Part shown: piece by piece, positions 22,492-34,084 of the stretch
Layout: each line of letters starts with the position of its first letter
Numbering within the stretch: position 1 is the first letter of the stretch
DNA from: Emydura subglobosa
Taxonomy: Eukaryota > Chordata > Testudines > Chelidae
NCBI GenBank assembly: GCA_007922225.1
Contig: ML679946.1
Coordinates: 92,797,313 to 92,861,312, forward strand
DNA length: 64,000 nt
Direction: 5' to 3'
Translations under genes and position numbers: made by a program
The notes under the pieces: model-generated
What the model saw: only the letters and a program-made list of their open reading frames with translations
Told to the model about the DNA's origin: nothing
Databases searched by the model: none

Positions 22492-22877
22492 AGGTATTTC
22501 TACACTACAGAGATTATACCTGTATAGCTATGGTGCCATAATCCTATGCTGACAGAAGGGTTTTTTCCATCAGTGTAGGAACACCATCTCCATGAACAAC
22601 AGTAACTAGGTCAACGGAAGCATTCTTCTGTCCATCTAGCAACTTCGACACTGGATGTTCAGTTGGCATAGCTATGTAGGTCAGAGGTAGGGATTTTTCA
22701 CACCCCTGGCTGATGTAGATATTAGAGAGACAAGGTGAATGAGATAACAGAAGTTGGTCTAATAAAAGATATTACCTCACCCACATTGCCTCTCTAATAC
22801 CCTGGGACCAACACGACTACAACCCTTCATGCAATGAGGTAGATATGTCAGCCTAACTTTTAAGTGTAGACCAAGCC
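22492..22877. mobile_element. TIR element of the same family, interrupted
   Basis: The left end 'aggtatttctacactaca' and right end 'taagtgtagaccaagcc' are imperfect inverted repeats. It holds the same right-side hairpin ('gaggtagggatttttcaca' then 'cccctggc') and is split by the fold-back element at 22721-22838. Confidence 0.7.
22721..22838. mobile_element. Fold-back element ('gagacaaggtg') nested in a TIR element
   Basis: 'attagagagacaaggtgaat' at the left and 'attacctcacccacattgcc' at the right are the family's arms; the sequence after it, 'ccctgggaccaacacgacta', is shared with the copies at 38.8 and 54.3 kb. Confidence 0.75.
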
Positions 22878-22984
22878 ACAGACAAAAGGGGCAGCAGGCA
22901 GAGAAGGAACAGTAGATTATTGTGTGAGTGCGTTTCAGGCAGTGTCTATGCAACAGTGTAGTTCTCCTGTAGTTGCCATGATCA

Positions 22985-23200
22985 TTCCTGCTCTTGAATG
23001 CCTGGTTTTAATTAGACTTCACCTCTTGATCCAGACCCTGAAACCTGACTTGGCTTTTGACTCTTGGTATTGTCCCTGTCCTAGAACCTGACTAAGAACT
23101 CCTCCAACTATTCCCAGCCTCAGGTTTGACCCTGCTCTGACCCTTGGTACTAACTGCCCTTGTTAGGATCCTGACATTCTCCCATTTAAAAACTCTTCCA
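22985..23200 (+). repeat. Pyrimidine-rich 'cctgac' block, possible LTR fragment
   Basis: Repeated 'ctgac' and 'gaccct' motifs in C/T-rich sequence resemble 60360-60680, which I read as LTR-like. No ends are seen. Confidence 0.35.
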
Positions 23201-23289
23201 TTCCCTTTTCTTGCAGAGGTGCAGGTAGACTTTATTGGATTAATTGATTGATTTTGGAAGTTTTACCAGGGTGTGGCCCTGCTGTCTGC

Positions 23290-23430
23290 TGAACTCTGAC
23301 CCTGATCATCAAAGCACTGAAATGCATGCTTAATATCAGGCAGGTATAGTGCCATTGAAGTCAGTGGAGTTAATCACTACCTTAAAGTTAAGCATTTATT
23401 TAAGTGCTCTGATTTCAGTTGGGGCCAAAG
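23290..23430. repeat. Fold-back repeat
   Basis: 'aagcactgaaatgcatgctt' pairs with 'aagcatttatttaagtgctc', around a 'tgaagtcagtggagttaa' centre. Confidence 0.55.
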
Positions 23431-23439
23431 CTCTCAGAA

Positions 23440-23570
23440 CCTTGATAATTGAGTCTTTATCTTGCACCTAGGTTCCTGTCTGTAAAATGAGGTCATTATG
23501 TCCCTTCCTTGAAGTATGATAAAGCCACTAAGTTATGAGACGTGTAGTACACCATGGAAAAACCTAAAAT
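23440..23570 (+). repeat. MIR-type fragment
   Basis: 'cctgtctgtaaaatgaggtc' followed by 'cttccttgaagtatgataaa' matches the second half of a MIR-like core. Confidence 0.45.
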
Positions 23571-24230
23571 AAATAAATAAAAGCATTATAAAATGATGAT
23601 AAATAGAGAAATGATTAGGTCTTATTTGGTGACTATTCCATTTTATATTGATTTTTTTCATCACTTATTTGTACTGAAGTGTTTAAAAATAATAAATGAA
23701 TTAAATCACTCATTTTGTGTCTGGGGAGAAAAAGGAGCATTTATAAAAGGAGATATAAAATAAAGCCCTTGAGCTGAAAACTGATTTAAACCCTTTCAGT
23801 TTGACCTCACATGAATTGAATGGTAATGGGAATGTAATCCTGAGATGACTTTGTCAGTCTGCTCGCATGAAGAAAACTCAGACTCTGCTGAAATAATACT
23901 TAAACATTCTGGACAAAGAACTTTTTGGAGGACAAGTGCAATAAAAGAACAGGAAATAAAATCTTTTTTTCTTTCGTCCTTTACCGAGTTAAAAATACTT
24001 ACAATGAGCAAGTCATATTTGCTAGTTAAAATGTAATTATTTGTTATCTCTGCTGTGAACCGGTGAAATAAAAAGCATTCAGCCTTTGTCCCTTTTTATG
24101 CATGACACAACTTATTCAGACAGGAATCTTCCTGCTTCTGAACATTTCTTGTCTTTTTTGTTTTACCTGTGTCTTGCTTTTCGTTTCACAATGTTACTAT
24201 TTAAGAGGACAGTCCCCTTTGTGGATTAGG
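23571..24230. other. No gene or repeat seen; low-repeat sequence
   Basis: Free of recognisable transposons; see findings for its use as a conserved-noncoding candidate. Confidence 0.4.
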
Positions 24231-24296
24231 CCCAGATCTTCAAAGGTATTAAGGTACCTAATTCCCAACCAACTAAATACCTTTTGAGGATCTGGG
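24231..24296. repeat. Perfectly placed short hairpin
   Basis: Arms 24231-24250 ('cccagatcttcaaaggtatt') and 24275-24296 pair with one mismatch and one extra base; the centre is 'aaggtacctaattcccaacc'. A fold-back repeat in its shortest form. Confidence 0.7.
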
Positions 24297-25559
24297 CTTT
24301 AGTACCTTAAACTATTTCACTAGGAAGAACAATAAGGGTATAAAAACAGCAGACACCACGGTGATGTGGAATTCTCAGCAGCAGTGATGTTAAACAAATG
24401 CCATTTTCTTCTTGAACATATGTAGCATTTCCATGGAACTAGTTTTCTAACTTAGGATCCTCCAAGTTAATGCAACCATCGTTATATCTGCAGTTTGTTC
24501 TCTGTAGTGCAACAAGGTAAAAATCACAAAGCTCAACCCAGTTCTTTAAAAGTGGAGGTATTTTCCTTTTTTCTCTACTGGCTGGCTGAGTTAATTGATC
24601 TTCTGAGTAGTTAAGGCTCTATCTGACTGCTGAGTAAATCATGTTTAAAATAATCTGTAATTGATAAATTGTCATAGTTTGTGATTTGAATGTTCTGATT
24701 CATTCATCCATCCATCTGCAAGGAAGATTGGATTAGGTAGAACACACTCTGCTGGTTTGAATTGCTCTTTTGTTTGGTAGAAAAAAGCGCTCACTTCTCA
24801 AGCATAGTTGTTTACTGTCAGTCAAAGGGGATGTGCAGCAGCCCTTGGATTCAAATTACTCACATGTAAAAGTCTTCAAAATCCCTACAGTGATGCCCAG
24901 TGTAGAGATACAGTTTAATACCAGTGACTGGCTTAATTTCAGCTAAGGGAGAAAGGGAGGAAAAGAAAGTGTGGATCAGTGATTTAAAAAAAAAAAAAGA
25001 TATTTGACTTCAGAGCTGCACCTTCAATTCAGTGGCATAATACTCATGTTGGAAGCCAAGGCTACAGGGTCAGACTCCGCACTAATTTTTCTCATTTAAT
25101 TTGTTTTGTATGGTAGTTCATTATGTTGTCAAGTGTAGCTAATGCCCTCTAGGGTGGAACTGGGCCAAAGAGGCTCAGAACAATTTGGTTTCCTCTCAGA
25201 CACCCCCACGTGCAATGTAGCTGTAAAAGCTGATGAAACAGTCACCAATCAATTTCAGACTGTTTGCTTGGGTTCTGAAGTCCTGGCTTGTGCATTCAGT
25301 GTAACCTGCACTCATGAGGGTGTTTTGACCTCAGTGTATGCCCTTTGCTAAAATCCATGTGGGCATCATACAGTTCTCTGTATAGTCTGTTCTTACTTGG
25401 CATTAAGCATGGATTGGATAATTTGTTTTATCAATACACAGGGTATTGAATGACAATATAACTACAAACTAAAACAGTTAATCACATATGAATATTCATA
25501 TTAGATAAGTGTCTTCATTACCACATTCTTTTCCATTACGTATCATGCATAATTATTGT
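24297..25559. other. No gene or clear repeat seen
   Basis: Mostly single-copy-looking sequence with a 12-base A run near 24985. The 69-codon frame at 25142-25351 is unsupported. Confidence 0.4.
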
Positions 25560-26225
25560 TAAGAAATATCACCATTCCAGCCTGAAATACTCAGAGCACT
25601 TCTGGTTGCCCCATCTCAAAAAAAGAGATATATTAGAATTGAAAAAGATGCAGAGAAGGGCAACAAATATAATTAAGGGGATGGAACAACTTCCATACAC
25701 AGAGACATTAAAAAGTCTGGGATTGGTTAGTTTAGAAAAGAGACCACTAAAGGAGGTTATGATAATGGTCTATGAAATCATGTATGTCATGGAGAAAGAG
25801 AATAGGGAAATATTATGTGAAGGGCTAAACACATGAATGGGAAATTAATAGGCATCAAATTTAAAACAAACATAAGGAAGTACTTCTTCACACAACGCAC
25901 AGTCAACCCGTGGAATTTGTTACCATGAAATGTTGTGAAGGCCAAAAGTATAACTGGGTTCAAAAAAGAATTAAATAAGTTCCTGGAGGATAGATCCATC
26001 AATGGCTATTAGTCAAGAAGGTTGGTGATGCCATCCCATGCACTGGGTGTTCCTAAACCACCTACTGCATGAAGCTGGGATTGGATGATGAAATGGATCA
26101 CTCAATAATTGCCTTGTTCTGTTCATTTCCTCTGAAGCCTGTGACAGTGGCCATTGTCAGAAGACAAGATACTGGGCTAGATGGACCATTTATCTGACCC
26201 AGTATGGCTGTTCTTATGTTCATAC
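25560..26225 (+). mobile_element. CR1 LINE, 3' end of ORF2 plus 3' UTR
   Basis: The frame 25606-25836 reads 'ELKKMQRRATNIIKGMEQLP', then 'LKSLGLVSLEKRPLKE', the conserved tail of CR1 ORF2. It is followed by the typical region 'aagtacttcttcacacaacg', a '...gggctagatggaccatt' stretch, and the 3' terminus 'ggctgttcttatgttcat'. Truncated at the 5' side and without reverse transcriptase palm motifs, so inactive. It is the clearest CR1 copy in the window. Confidence 0.92.
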
Positions 26226-27220
26226 TGAATCAAATTCACCATTGCATCAAGCAGGGCATAGGTGTTGTGCCAATCCTCTGTACAGAGGTGAATTTCACTC
26301 ACTCTTTACTCCAGATATTTATGAGCAGACATGAGTTTTTCCAGGAAGTTATTGAACTTGTTGACTATTTCAGAAATAGCATATTGTTGTGATATTTATC
26401 ATCAAACTCTACCTACTCACTGGTTACATCAAGCCCATTAATGACACTTTCTGTAAAGTAACTTCTAATATATTTCAAGGCAATGACGTTTTTTCTTCTT
26501 TCCTTTGAAACACTAGCTTTTTGTTAGAGCTACTACAAACATTTTGGATTCCAAAGCTTATTGTCTAGTCCATCAAAATGACCAACAAAGGATACTGTAG
26601 CATTGAAGAAAACCAGTTGTACCTGATATTTTTATTTTTAATCAAAATAACTGCTTCTACTTTTAACACCATTAGTTTCTATTAATTTAGTCCATATATT
26701 AAGCATGATGGAGACATTTTTCATCTGATCTCCTCTAACGCTATTCCTTACCTGAGAGAGGACAAGCAGGGACAGAGAAATAATTGTTCTTATAATGTAG
26801 GATCTCTTGGATTGGGATCTTGATCTGATTCTGCTCTTGACCCCATGAAACTGCACTGACTGCTGTGGAGTTACTCCACATTTACACCAGCATCAGAAAG
26901 AACAGAAGCATGCTCCTTGTCTTCATACTTGTGTACAGTCTATACTAGATAGATAGATAGATATAAAATACACAGAGGAACTTCGTGTTTAGAAATATGT
27001 GAAGGAGAGGTTTAGCTCAGAGAAATATATGATAGGGAAAAATATTCAGTAGGCAAAAGATATTGGTATATGGAAAGCAGCAATGCCAAAAGAGACCTTG
27101 GGTGACAGAGGAAAGCAATGTAGATATGAGCTTGCAATAATGTGGCAGTTTGGGGGTCTGGATACAGAAAATCCATGTCGTTGATAGAGATATGACTGTG
27201 GTGAGATCATGCTTAAATCA
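26226..27220. other. No gene or clear repeat; one AGAT microsatellite
   Basis: A (TAGA)n tract lies at 26946-26963. Frames of 60-72 codons on both strands are unsupported. Confidence 0.4.
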
Positions 27221-27221
27221 T

Positions 27222-27345
27222 TTGCCAATTTAGATGGTAAGCGCCTAAGGGCAGGGACTTTCTTGTTTATATGCTTGTACAATGCCTTGCACAATGGCCT
27301 TAGCGTGTCTAGGTGGTACAATACAAATAATAAATAATACTAACA
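27222..27345 (+). repeat. L2/MIR-type 3' tail
   Basis: 'agatggtaagcgcctaaggg' then 'cttgtacaatgccttgcaca' and an 'aataataaataata' end match the tail shared by L2 and MIR-like elements. Confidence 0.6.
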
Positions 27346-27359
27346 CTGCATTAAATTTA

Positions 27360-27740
27360 AGGTATCTCCATACGAGAAAGATGGTGCTAAATTGGAGCGC
27401 AATGAAAATGATTAAGAGGCTGGAAAGCCTGGCTTATGAAAGAACTGACTATGTACAGCTTTAACCAAAGAATGGGCAAGGTTTGGGTTTTATAGCTGTG
27501 TCATAAAACTGATCAGTTGAAAAGTGCAAACATCAAGGAGGAAGAGGAATTTTTTTGAGTATTGCAAAGGAGTTATAGGATGGAGTTACTTAAAAGAAAA
27601 GTTAGGCTGTATATCAGACTAATCTCCTAATGGTGTGATCTATTGAACTGCAGAAGTTTTCAAAGGGAATTGATAGTCCCATGACTTTGGTAGCTGAAAA
27701 ATTGAACAGCACCACACTTGTAAATATACTATTATGGACA
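27360..27740 (+). mobile_element. Eroded CR1 LINE fragment
   Basis: 'gcaatgaaaatgattaagag' then 'ctggaaagcctggcttatga' and 'aagttaggctgtatatcag' follow the order of CR1 ORF2-tail and 3' UTR segments. Older than the copy at 25.6 kb, judging by its divergence. Confidence 0.6.
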
Positions 27741-28022
27741 TCCATTGTCAGGGGTATAGATGAGATGATGCAATAGGTATACCCATTTCCAATTTTTTGT
27801 GATAAATGGGGGGAAAAAGCACCCTTCTTCATGGGGTAGTAATCTCAAATTGTTTGGTAGCACCTGTCCTTTCTGCTCCATTTAGAAATGTATAATAGCC
27901 TGTTGATTTCCTCTTAGTCAGAGATTGCTCAGAGTATATATCTAATATCTCTGGCCATGGTAACCAGTCTCCTTTGCCACTATAGCATTCTGAATGCACT
28001 TGGTTACTGCTAGAAGCTATTC
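27741..28022. other. No gene or clear repeat seen
   Basis: Short spacer between a CR1 remnant and a TIR element. Confidence 0.4.
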
Positions 28023-28025
28023 AGT

Positions 28026-28318
28026 AGCTATGTCTTCATTGACGGCGTCAAATTTGCCGCCGTCAAATTGACTTCTCTGGATCAACTGAGTGGTCAGTGA
28101 AGACCCGCTCAGTCGATCCAGAAATAGACATATTAAGACCACCTTCTTAAGTGGCATAGAATTGTGTTGACGGGAATGTGGTTTGCATTGGCGCAGTACA
28201 GTGAAGACAGCATACAGAACAAGCAGAGAAGTCAACGGGAGTTACGCAAGTTTTTTGCGTAGCTTGTGTAACTCCGGTCAACTGCCGCCGAATCTTCGAG
28301 GTAAGTGAAGACAAGCCC
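28026..28318. mobile_element. TIR element, 293 bp, AGT duplication
   Basis: The ends AGCTATGTCTTCA and TGAAGACAAGCCC are imperfect inverted repeats, with AGT at 28023-28025 and 28319-28321. The interior has paired 'ccgtcaaattgacttctc' and 'gagaagtcaacggga' motifs. A sub-family of the three-base-duplication MITEs with 'gtcttca' in place of 'gtctaca'. Confidence 0.75.
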
Positions 28319-28321
28319 AGT

Positions 28322-29064
28322 GAATGTGATATTTGAATTGGCCTGCTGAGAACAGTAGCATCTCCTGGTGGTCATTGAGGGAAAACAATGCTGAGTCTCC
28401 CTTTTCTCCTGTCACTCCTCAGAAACCATATTGTTTTTCAGAGAAAGTAGGAGGGAACCTCAGCCATAACTTTACTAGGGTTGAATCACTTGGTGTTAGC
28501 TCACGACAGCTTAGAGACAGAGGAGAGCTAACCAACCACATTTTACAATACTTCTCCTTATCACCTTTGGGACTGGCCTCATACTCCAACTAAAGGCCAA
28601 GCTCTGGGTTTTAGAGGCAAGGCCATGAGGGCCTGAACTGTCTGAGCAGAGGTGCCCCACACCATTCAGAGTGCGCAGGGGACATTTGTGGCGGCAGGAT
28701 ACCTGCTGTACGCAACTTCCCCTTGAAAGAAACTGCCCTCAACGTTACCATGTCCAACTCCAGCAAGGCAGGGTGTGACCACTTGCCATCACAGCTGGGC
28801 CTGGTTCTTGGAACTGAGTAGCACCACTTGGTGTAAGCCCAGAATCCAGCACCCCAGGGGAATGCTACCTCTAGCTGACTCCTGCAGAGGTGAGGAAGGA
28901 GTTCCCCGTGCATGCTCCCCTATCATCTCCTGTGCGAACCTAGGAGCAGTCAGAGTCTAACCCCAAACCATTATCCTCCTGTGTACTGCACAGTCTCATC
29001 AGCTCCATGCTTCTTAGTACCAAAATATATAATAGCATTCCTTGTTCACAGCAATGCTGTTGTA
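28322..29064. other. No gene seen
   Basis: Overlapping frames on both strands at 28611-28960 (100 and 61 codons) show no family resemblance; the sequence is slightly GC-richer than its surroundings. Confidence 0.35.
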
Positions 29065-29285
29065 ATTGTTTATTATGGTATTATCGTAATTCTGAGGTAC
29101 CTTAGTCATGGCTCAGGACCCCACTGTGCATACACAGAGCCCTGTACATACACAGAACAAAAAAAACTGTCCCCGCCCCAGAGCTGGATAATGGATACAG
29201 TCAGAGAAACAATGAGACAGTATCGGTCAGTATGATTAGGCAGTAGTTTCAGCACAGCAGCATCCTAACCATAAAGCTGGAGTCT
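29065..29285 (+). repeat. Interspersed repeat 'B' copy
   Basis: 'tcatggctcaggaccccact', 'aactgtccccgccccagag', then 'gagacagtatcggtcagtat' follow the same order as other copies. Confidence 0.7.
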
Positions 29286-29904
29286 CCCCAGCCTTGTATC
29301 TCACGCAGTCATTAATGCCTGGGCAGTTAACTTAATTTAAATTAAACTGATTCCAGGCATGCTCCCTCAAATCCCTGTCCCTGGAGAGGCCTTTCAGGCT
29401 GTGGAATAGCTGTTGACTGAGTAGCCATAAGCACAGGCGCTGGTAGTGTTTTCTTAGTACTGGCCTTTTCCTTCAAAATACAGGACCAAATACTTCTGTG
29501 ACACACACTTTTACTAAGCACATCACCGACAGTTAAGATCCTCTTCAAGTCTCAGCCTGAAACAAAAGTTATAATCCAATTACAGATGTGCTAAACTGTT
29601 CCACTCTCATGTCAGGAGTGGGTGAGCATTTGCATTCTCAGGCTCTCAAGTCTGACTGCACAGTGTGTACCTACCGCTGCTCTGTACTTTTTATAACCAG
29701 TAAGGCACTGTTGATGCTTTCAAAGCCATCAGACAGTCGGAGCTAGGAAAGCAGATGAACTCTTTCCAACTGCACTGAGGGCCCTAGGGTATCACTACTG
29801 CCTTGTGCTTGAATGAGTAGTTGTCACATTTGTGAATATAGATTCAATATTCAAGGACTATTCACAGTAGTCTAAATATTGTTTTCTATATCTTAGGGAT
29901 ACGT
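29286..29904. other. No gene or clear repeat seen
   Basis: Nothing identified. Confidence 0.4.
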
Positions 29905-30100
29905 ATGGTCACCTGTTACTGTGGTATCTCAGCATGTGATATTCAAGGGGCCTGGGTTCAACGCCTAGCTTTGTCGTAGCAATCCTGTGACCTTGGGCAA
30001 GTCGCTTCATCTCCTTGTGCCTCAGTTCCCCATCTGTAAAGTGGAGATGGTGGTAGTAATTCCCTTCTCCTGTCTATTTAGATTTAGGGCAAGGGAGCTA
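29905..30100 (+). repeat. MIR-type SINE
   Basis: 'gggcctgggttcaacgccta' (B-box-like), 'ctgtgaccttgggcaagtcg', 'cctcagttccccatctgtaa' and 'gtggagatggtggtagtaat' follow the tRNA-derived head and core of a MIR-type SINE in order. Confidence 0.8.
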
Positions 30101-31432
30101 TGCTAATTTCACCAACTGGGGATATGGTCTATTATTTGTCAGTAGTATAAATGCATCATAAGATGTGATAATTAGGAGTACATTTATGAAAAGGAATAAA
30201 TACAACTAGAAATAAGCCTGAACTGGGGAAGTAGGTCAGATTCAGATCTGAGCTTTGCCTACTTCAGCCAAATTAGTTCCCTAATGTTCTGGGTTCAAAT
30301 CTAGTGTTCCAGGGTTGGGACCACGTCTGATAAATAGTAATATTTGCTTATGTTCCTTTCTCCTAGAAGAATCCTAAAACTTTTTTACAGGCTGTATACA
30401 GAGGAGTTTGCTTTCCTATTGAATGGATATCTAAAACAGGAAATGTTACCTATCCATTATATTTTTTTCCATAGCTGCTTTCTACATAAGTATCTTGCTC
30501 CAAGAAATTGAAATGTCAGCTCTAACATGCTATGAACAGAAGGCAATGCAGTGAATATTATTTTCTTTTATTGCTCCAGAATTATTCTTTATTCTCAAGA
30601 TATTCAAAACAAAAACTGTAAAATCAGTTTCCCAAATGGGAAAGGAAATGTCATAAAGTCCTGCACCTCCCTGACTGCCTGAAATGATTTCTTAGAGGGA
30701 ATAACAACCATGGTTTCAACAGCAAAAAAAAAACAAAAAAAAAAACAACACACCATTAAGGAAACGCATGGTTTTTGTTCAGTTCAGACTCTTTTTCAGA
30801 CAAAGACGCTGAAAGTCTGAACTGACGAGCTTCTTTGGCAGTGATTATCCTGCAATAGTACCTCATTAGGCAGTGTGTGGGATTTCCTTTTCACTTCCGC
30901 TTCAGGCTGACTCTCATGGAGCGCTCTCAAATAGAAGCCTTTTCTCAAACCCCCAAGAATTTGAAGTTTCCTTATAGAAAAAGAAGTTTCCCTTTGATTG
31001 TGCCTTGTTTCAGACATATTCAGACCAATGCAGCCCGTGCAAACACACATGCAGCTTTAAATTAGCATTTGTGAACAATCTGGGTTTCTTTTGCTAATGC
31101 TGAGACCTGACAGTTCAGTTCCCCGAGTAAAATGTTCTCGTCTATTTCTGGCTTGCTTTTCAAGAGCTGTGATTGCGCAGGGCCTCTGAAAATTAGGTCA
31201 TTAATGTCTATGCAGAGAGCAGAGAGAACAATGGGAAAGAATAGTTCTGTTTTTCAAACACATGTTTATATAATTTTAGAAAGAAAAGTTAAGTGACTAA
31301 ATAAATTGGGCCTTAAAATTAATGTTTAGAGATGGGACAGAACTATACGTTTCAAATTTGAATCCAAAGTTCAGAAATGTGTGAATCCTGGATTTCTAGC
31401 TGTATATTTATTTGGGCTCTGACATGGCATCT
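30101..31432. other. No gene or clear repeat; low-repeat sequence
   Basis: Has an A-rich tract at about 30725-30748. Overlapping frames 30796-31065 on opposite strands are unsupported. Confidence 0.4.
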
Positions 31433-31814
31433 AGGGCTAGATTCACAAAGGGACATAAATATTGTGATGCTGAGAGTCACCAGGCCTAGCTATTAGGTAC
31501 CTAGAAATTCATTGGGATTCACAATGTCTGGGTTAGGTGTTGAAGCGTCCTATACAATGAATGGAGGGAGCTAGGCACCAAAAAATGAGATTCACACTAG
31601 GCAGCTTCCCACATAAGCTAGCAAATGGGAGAGAGGTGTGTCTTGAATCCCACTCCTCTCATGGAGTTTGGCACCTGTTCGGGTTGGAAGGAGGCACCTA
31701 TCTCTGCTGGGATTCTCGACTGTGACCTTTCTCTTAGAATTAGGCACCTGAGGTGTTTCTTGCAAGAAGTGGAATGCAGGGGGGGAAGAATGCCTCCCCC
31801 CCAACTCTTAGCCT

Positions 31815-32030
31815 ATAGGTTAGAGCACTCACATGGGATGTGGGCAACTCTGGTAAAGTCCCCTTCTGCCTGAGGGGCAAAGGAATTTGCTATGTCTCAG
31901 GCGACTGCTTTGACCACTGGGCAATAGGATAGTCTGTTCAAGCTGTTCCACTTTGGATGAATCAATGAAACAGGGGACTGGATCCTGGGTCTCTCACATC
32001 CTGGGTGAGTGCTCTTAGCCACCTGGCAAT
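31815..32030. repeat. Inverted pair of tRNA-like segments
   Basis: 31819-31866 (with 'ggttagagcactcacatggg') and the reverse complement of about 31975-32026 (with 'ggctaagagcactcacccag') align well and both resemble the A-box to B-box part of a tRNA. No intact tRNA can be folded, so this is not called as a tRNA gene. Confidence 0.6.
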
Positions 32031-32419
32031 AATAGAGTCATTCTCATTCTTTTTATTTCTCTGTCCCAATGACTCTTTAATTATGTAGATCTTCCACATT
32101 CAGGTGATAAACAGTTATGAGTGAGGTTGTTCTCCTCTTCATCCTTCCCTCTAGCCCCCACCCCATTTTGTGTGAGCATGCCTACCAGGTCAGACCCCAC
32201 AAGTGAAGTAACATCTATCCTCCTCCCACAATTCATGCATCGCACTGGAGCTTAAGTGTAAGATAGGCATCTGGATGCCTAGAATGGAGCAGCAGTCAGC
32301 ATTCCCAGAGGTAGAAACATAGGCTTCTAGGGAACTTTTCCTACAAAAATGAAGGTGCTGAGTGAATTTAGGTATCTACCAGATTCAGTGGAAGCTGAAT
32401 GGGGGCTTTGTGAATATCA

Positions 32420-33385
32420 GTAGCACATTAATACAGCTAAATGTAAATGTATACATCTGGGAACAAAGAATGTAGCCTATAGTGTTTACAGGATGGGAGA
32501 CTCTCTCCTGTGAAATGACTCGGAAAAAGATTTGGGCATGGTGTGGATAATCAGCTGACCATGAGTGTGATGCTGTAGCTAAAAGAGCTAATGCGATCCT
32601 GGGATGCATGAACAGGGGAATCTCGAATAAGAGTGGAGAGGTTATTTACTTCTGTATTTGGCACTGGTGCAACTGCTGCTGGAATAAGGTGTCCAGTTCC
32701 GGTGCCCATAATTCAAGGATGTTGATTAATTGGAGAAGAGTCAGAATAGCCATGAGAATGATTAAAGGATTAGAAAAAATGTCTTATAGTGATAGACTCA
32801 AGGAGCTCAATCAATTTAGTTTAACAAAGAGAGGGTTAAGGGTTAACTTGATTAGTTATAAGTACCTACATGGTAAACAAATATATAAATAATGAGCTCT
32901 TCAATCTAATAGAGAAAGGTATAACATGTTCCAATGGCTGGAAGTTGAAACTCTACAAATTCAGAATGAAATAATTAACCATTGGAACAATTTACCAAGT
33001 GCCATGGTGGATTCTCCATCACTGACCATTTTAAAATCAAAATTGGATTTTTTTTTAAATGCTCTGCTCTAGGAATTATTTTAGGGTAGTTCTATGGCCT
33101 GTTTTACACAGGAGGTCAGACTAGATCAGGGATCGCCGAACTGTATCTTGTAAGCTGCATGCGTTTCTTTTATAGTTAGAGTACGGCTCATGAAGACCCC
33201 TATGCCCTGCCATTCTCAGCCTACCAGACTGGGGTGGGGAGCTTGGGGCTTCTGCTCTTCAGCAGGGTGGTGAAGCTAGATGATTCTGCCCTGCGGGGAG
33301 GGAGGTCTTGGGGGGTCAGTAAGTTTGGCCACCCCTGAACTAGATGATCACAATGGTCCCTTTTGGCCTTAGAATCTATAAATCT
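32420..33385 (+). mobile_element. CR1 LINE 3' fragment, split by a hAT
   Basis: The frame 32608-32892 gives 'RVRIAMRMIKGLEKMSYSDR' and 'LKELNQFSLTKRGLRVN', the CR1 ORF2 tail. Downstream are 'ggtggattctccatcactga', 'caggaggtcagactagat' and the terminal 'cttagaatctata'. The hAT at 33127-33337 sits in the last conserved block. Confidence 0.85.
33127..33337. mobile_element. hAT-like MITE inside a CR1
   Basis: The ends CAGGGATCGCCGAACT and AGTTTGGCCACCCCTG are typical hAT-type inverted repeats. Flanking octamers are gactagat (33119-33126) and aactagat (33338-33345), 7 of 8 matching, and the CR1 sequence continues across once one octamer is removed. Confidence 0.9.
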
Positions 33386-33444
33386 GGGACTTGGGCACCT
33401 AAAGAGGCAATTAGATACCTAAATCCCTTTGTAAATCTAGCCCC

Positions 33445-34084
33445 TTGTAACTAAGCATTCTGCAGTGGCAAATGGAGTGTCCATGATAAATCTAACCTAT
33501 TATACAGAAAAATTTTGCTTCAGACCCCATCTGTATTAATAATTAAAATCAAACATATGTCCACTTCTTTTTAAGCTTCCGAAAAAGTAGAACTAAATAT
33601 CAGACCTCTATTTCCCCATCAGAAAAAGTTTATTCCCCACCTACTGGGGTAGGGGTGGAACTTTTAAAAGTGCCTGAGAGTTAATGGAACAGGTTTAAAT
33701 TTTCCAAATTTCATGTTCTTTGTGGAATTGTTTGGGGAGAATATGATTTTTCAATTAAAAAAAATCCTTCAAATATTTAACAAAAGATGGAATTGAATAT
33801 TTCCAGGTTTTTCAATCAGCTCCATGGCTTTTCAAAAAATTGTGATTGTCGAAAAATTTCAGTGAAATGCTGGCATTTTAGCAAAAACAAACCAACAAAA
33901 AATGGTAAATTTAAAAAAAAATGTATTCATGCAATTTTTTTCCAAGGTTTTTCCAACCACCTCTAGGACTTAGATGCCCAACACTTACCAGAAGTCATGG
34001 GAACTGGGTGCCTCATTCCCTTAGGCAATTTTGAAAATTCCTCTCCAAAAATCAAAACTCCTGTTGGCCAAAAGCTCCTGTTGG
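33445..34084. repeat. T/A-rich 'ttttcaaaaat' repeat sequence (weak)
   Basis: 33720-33955 holds many 'tttttc' and 'gaaaaatttc' runs, like 40380-40510 and 52720-52840. Probably an old repeat; no ends seen. 33956-34060 has fold-back-type 'taggca' motifs. Confidence 0.35.

Larger units (their letters stand above)
31433..33444. mobile_element. TIR element with nested CR1 and hAT
   Basis: The left end 'gggctagattcacaaaggga' (from 31434) is matched in inverted orientation by 'tccctttgtaaatctagccc' (to 33443), 19 of 20 positions. Inside are paired 'taggcacct' motifs, an inverted pair of tRNA-like segments (31815-32030), and a later CR1 insertion (about 32420-33385). Without the insertion the element is about 1.05 kb. 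No target duplication is clear. Confidence 0.75.

Noticed and set aside
31819..31866. A functional tRNA gene
   Set aside because: Only A/B-box-like similarity; no acceptor stem or anticodon arm could be folded, and the segment is part of a transposon.
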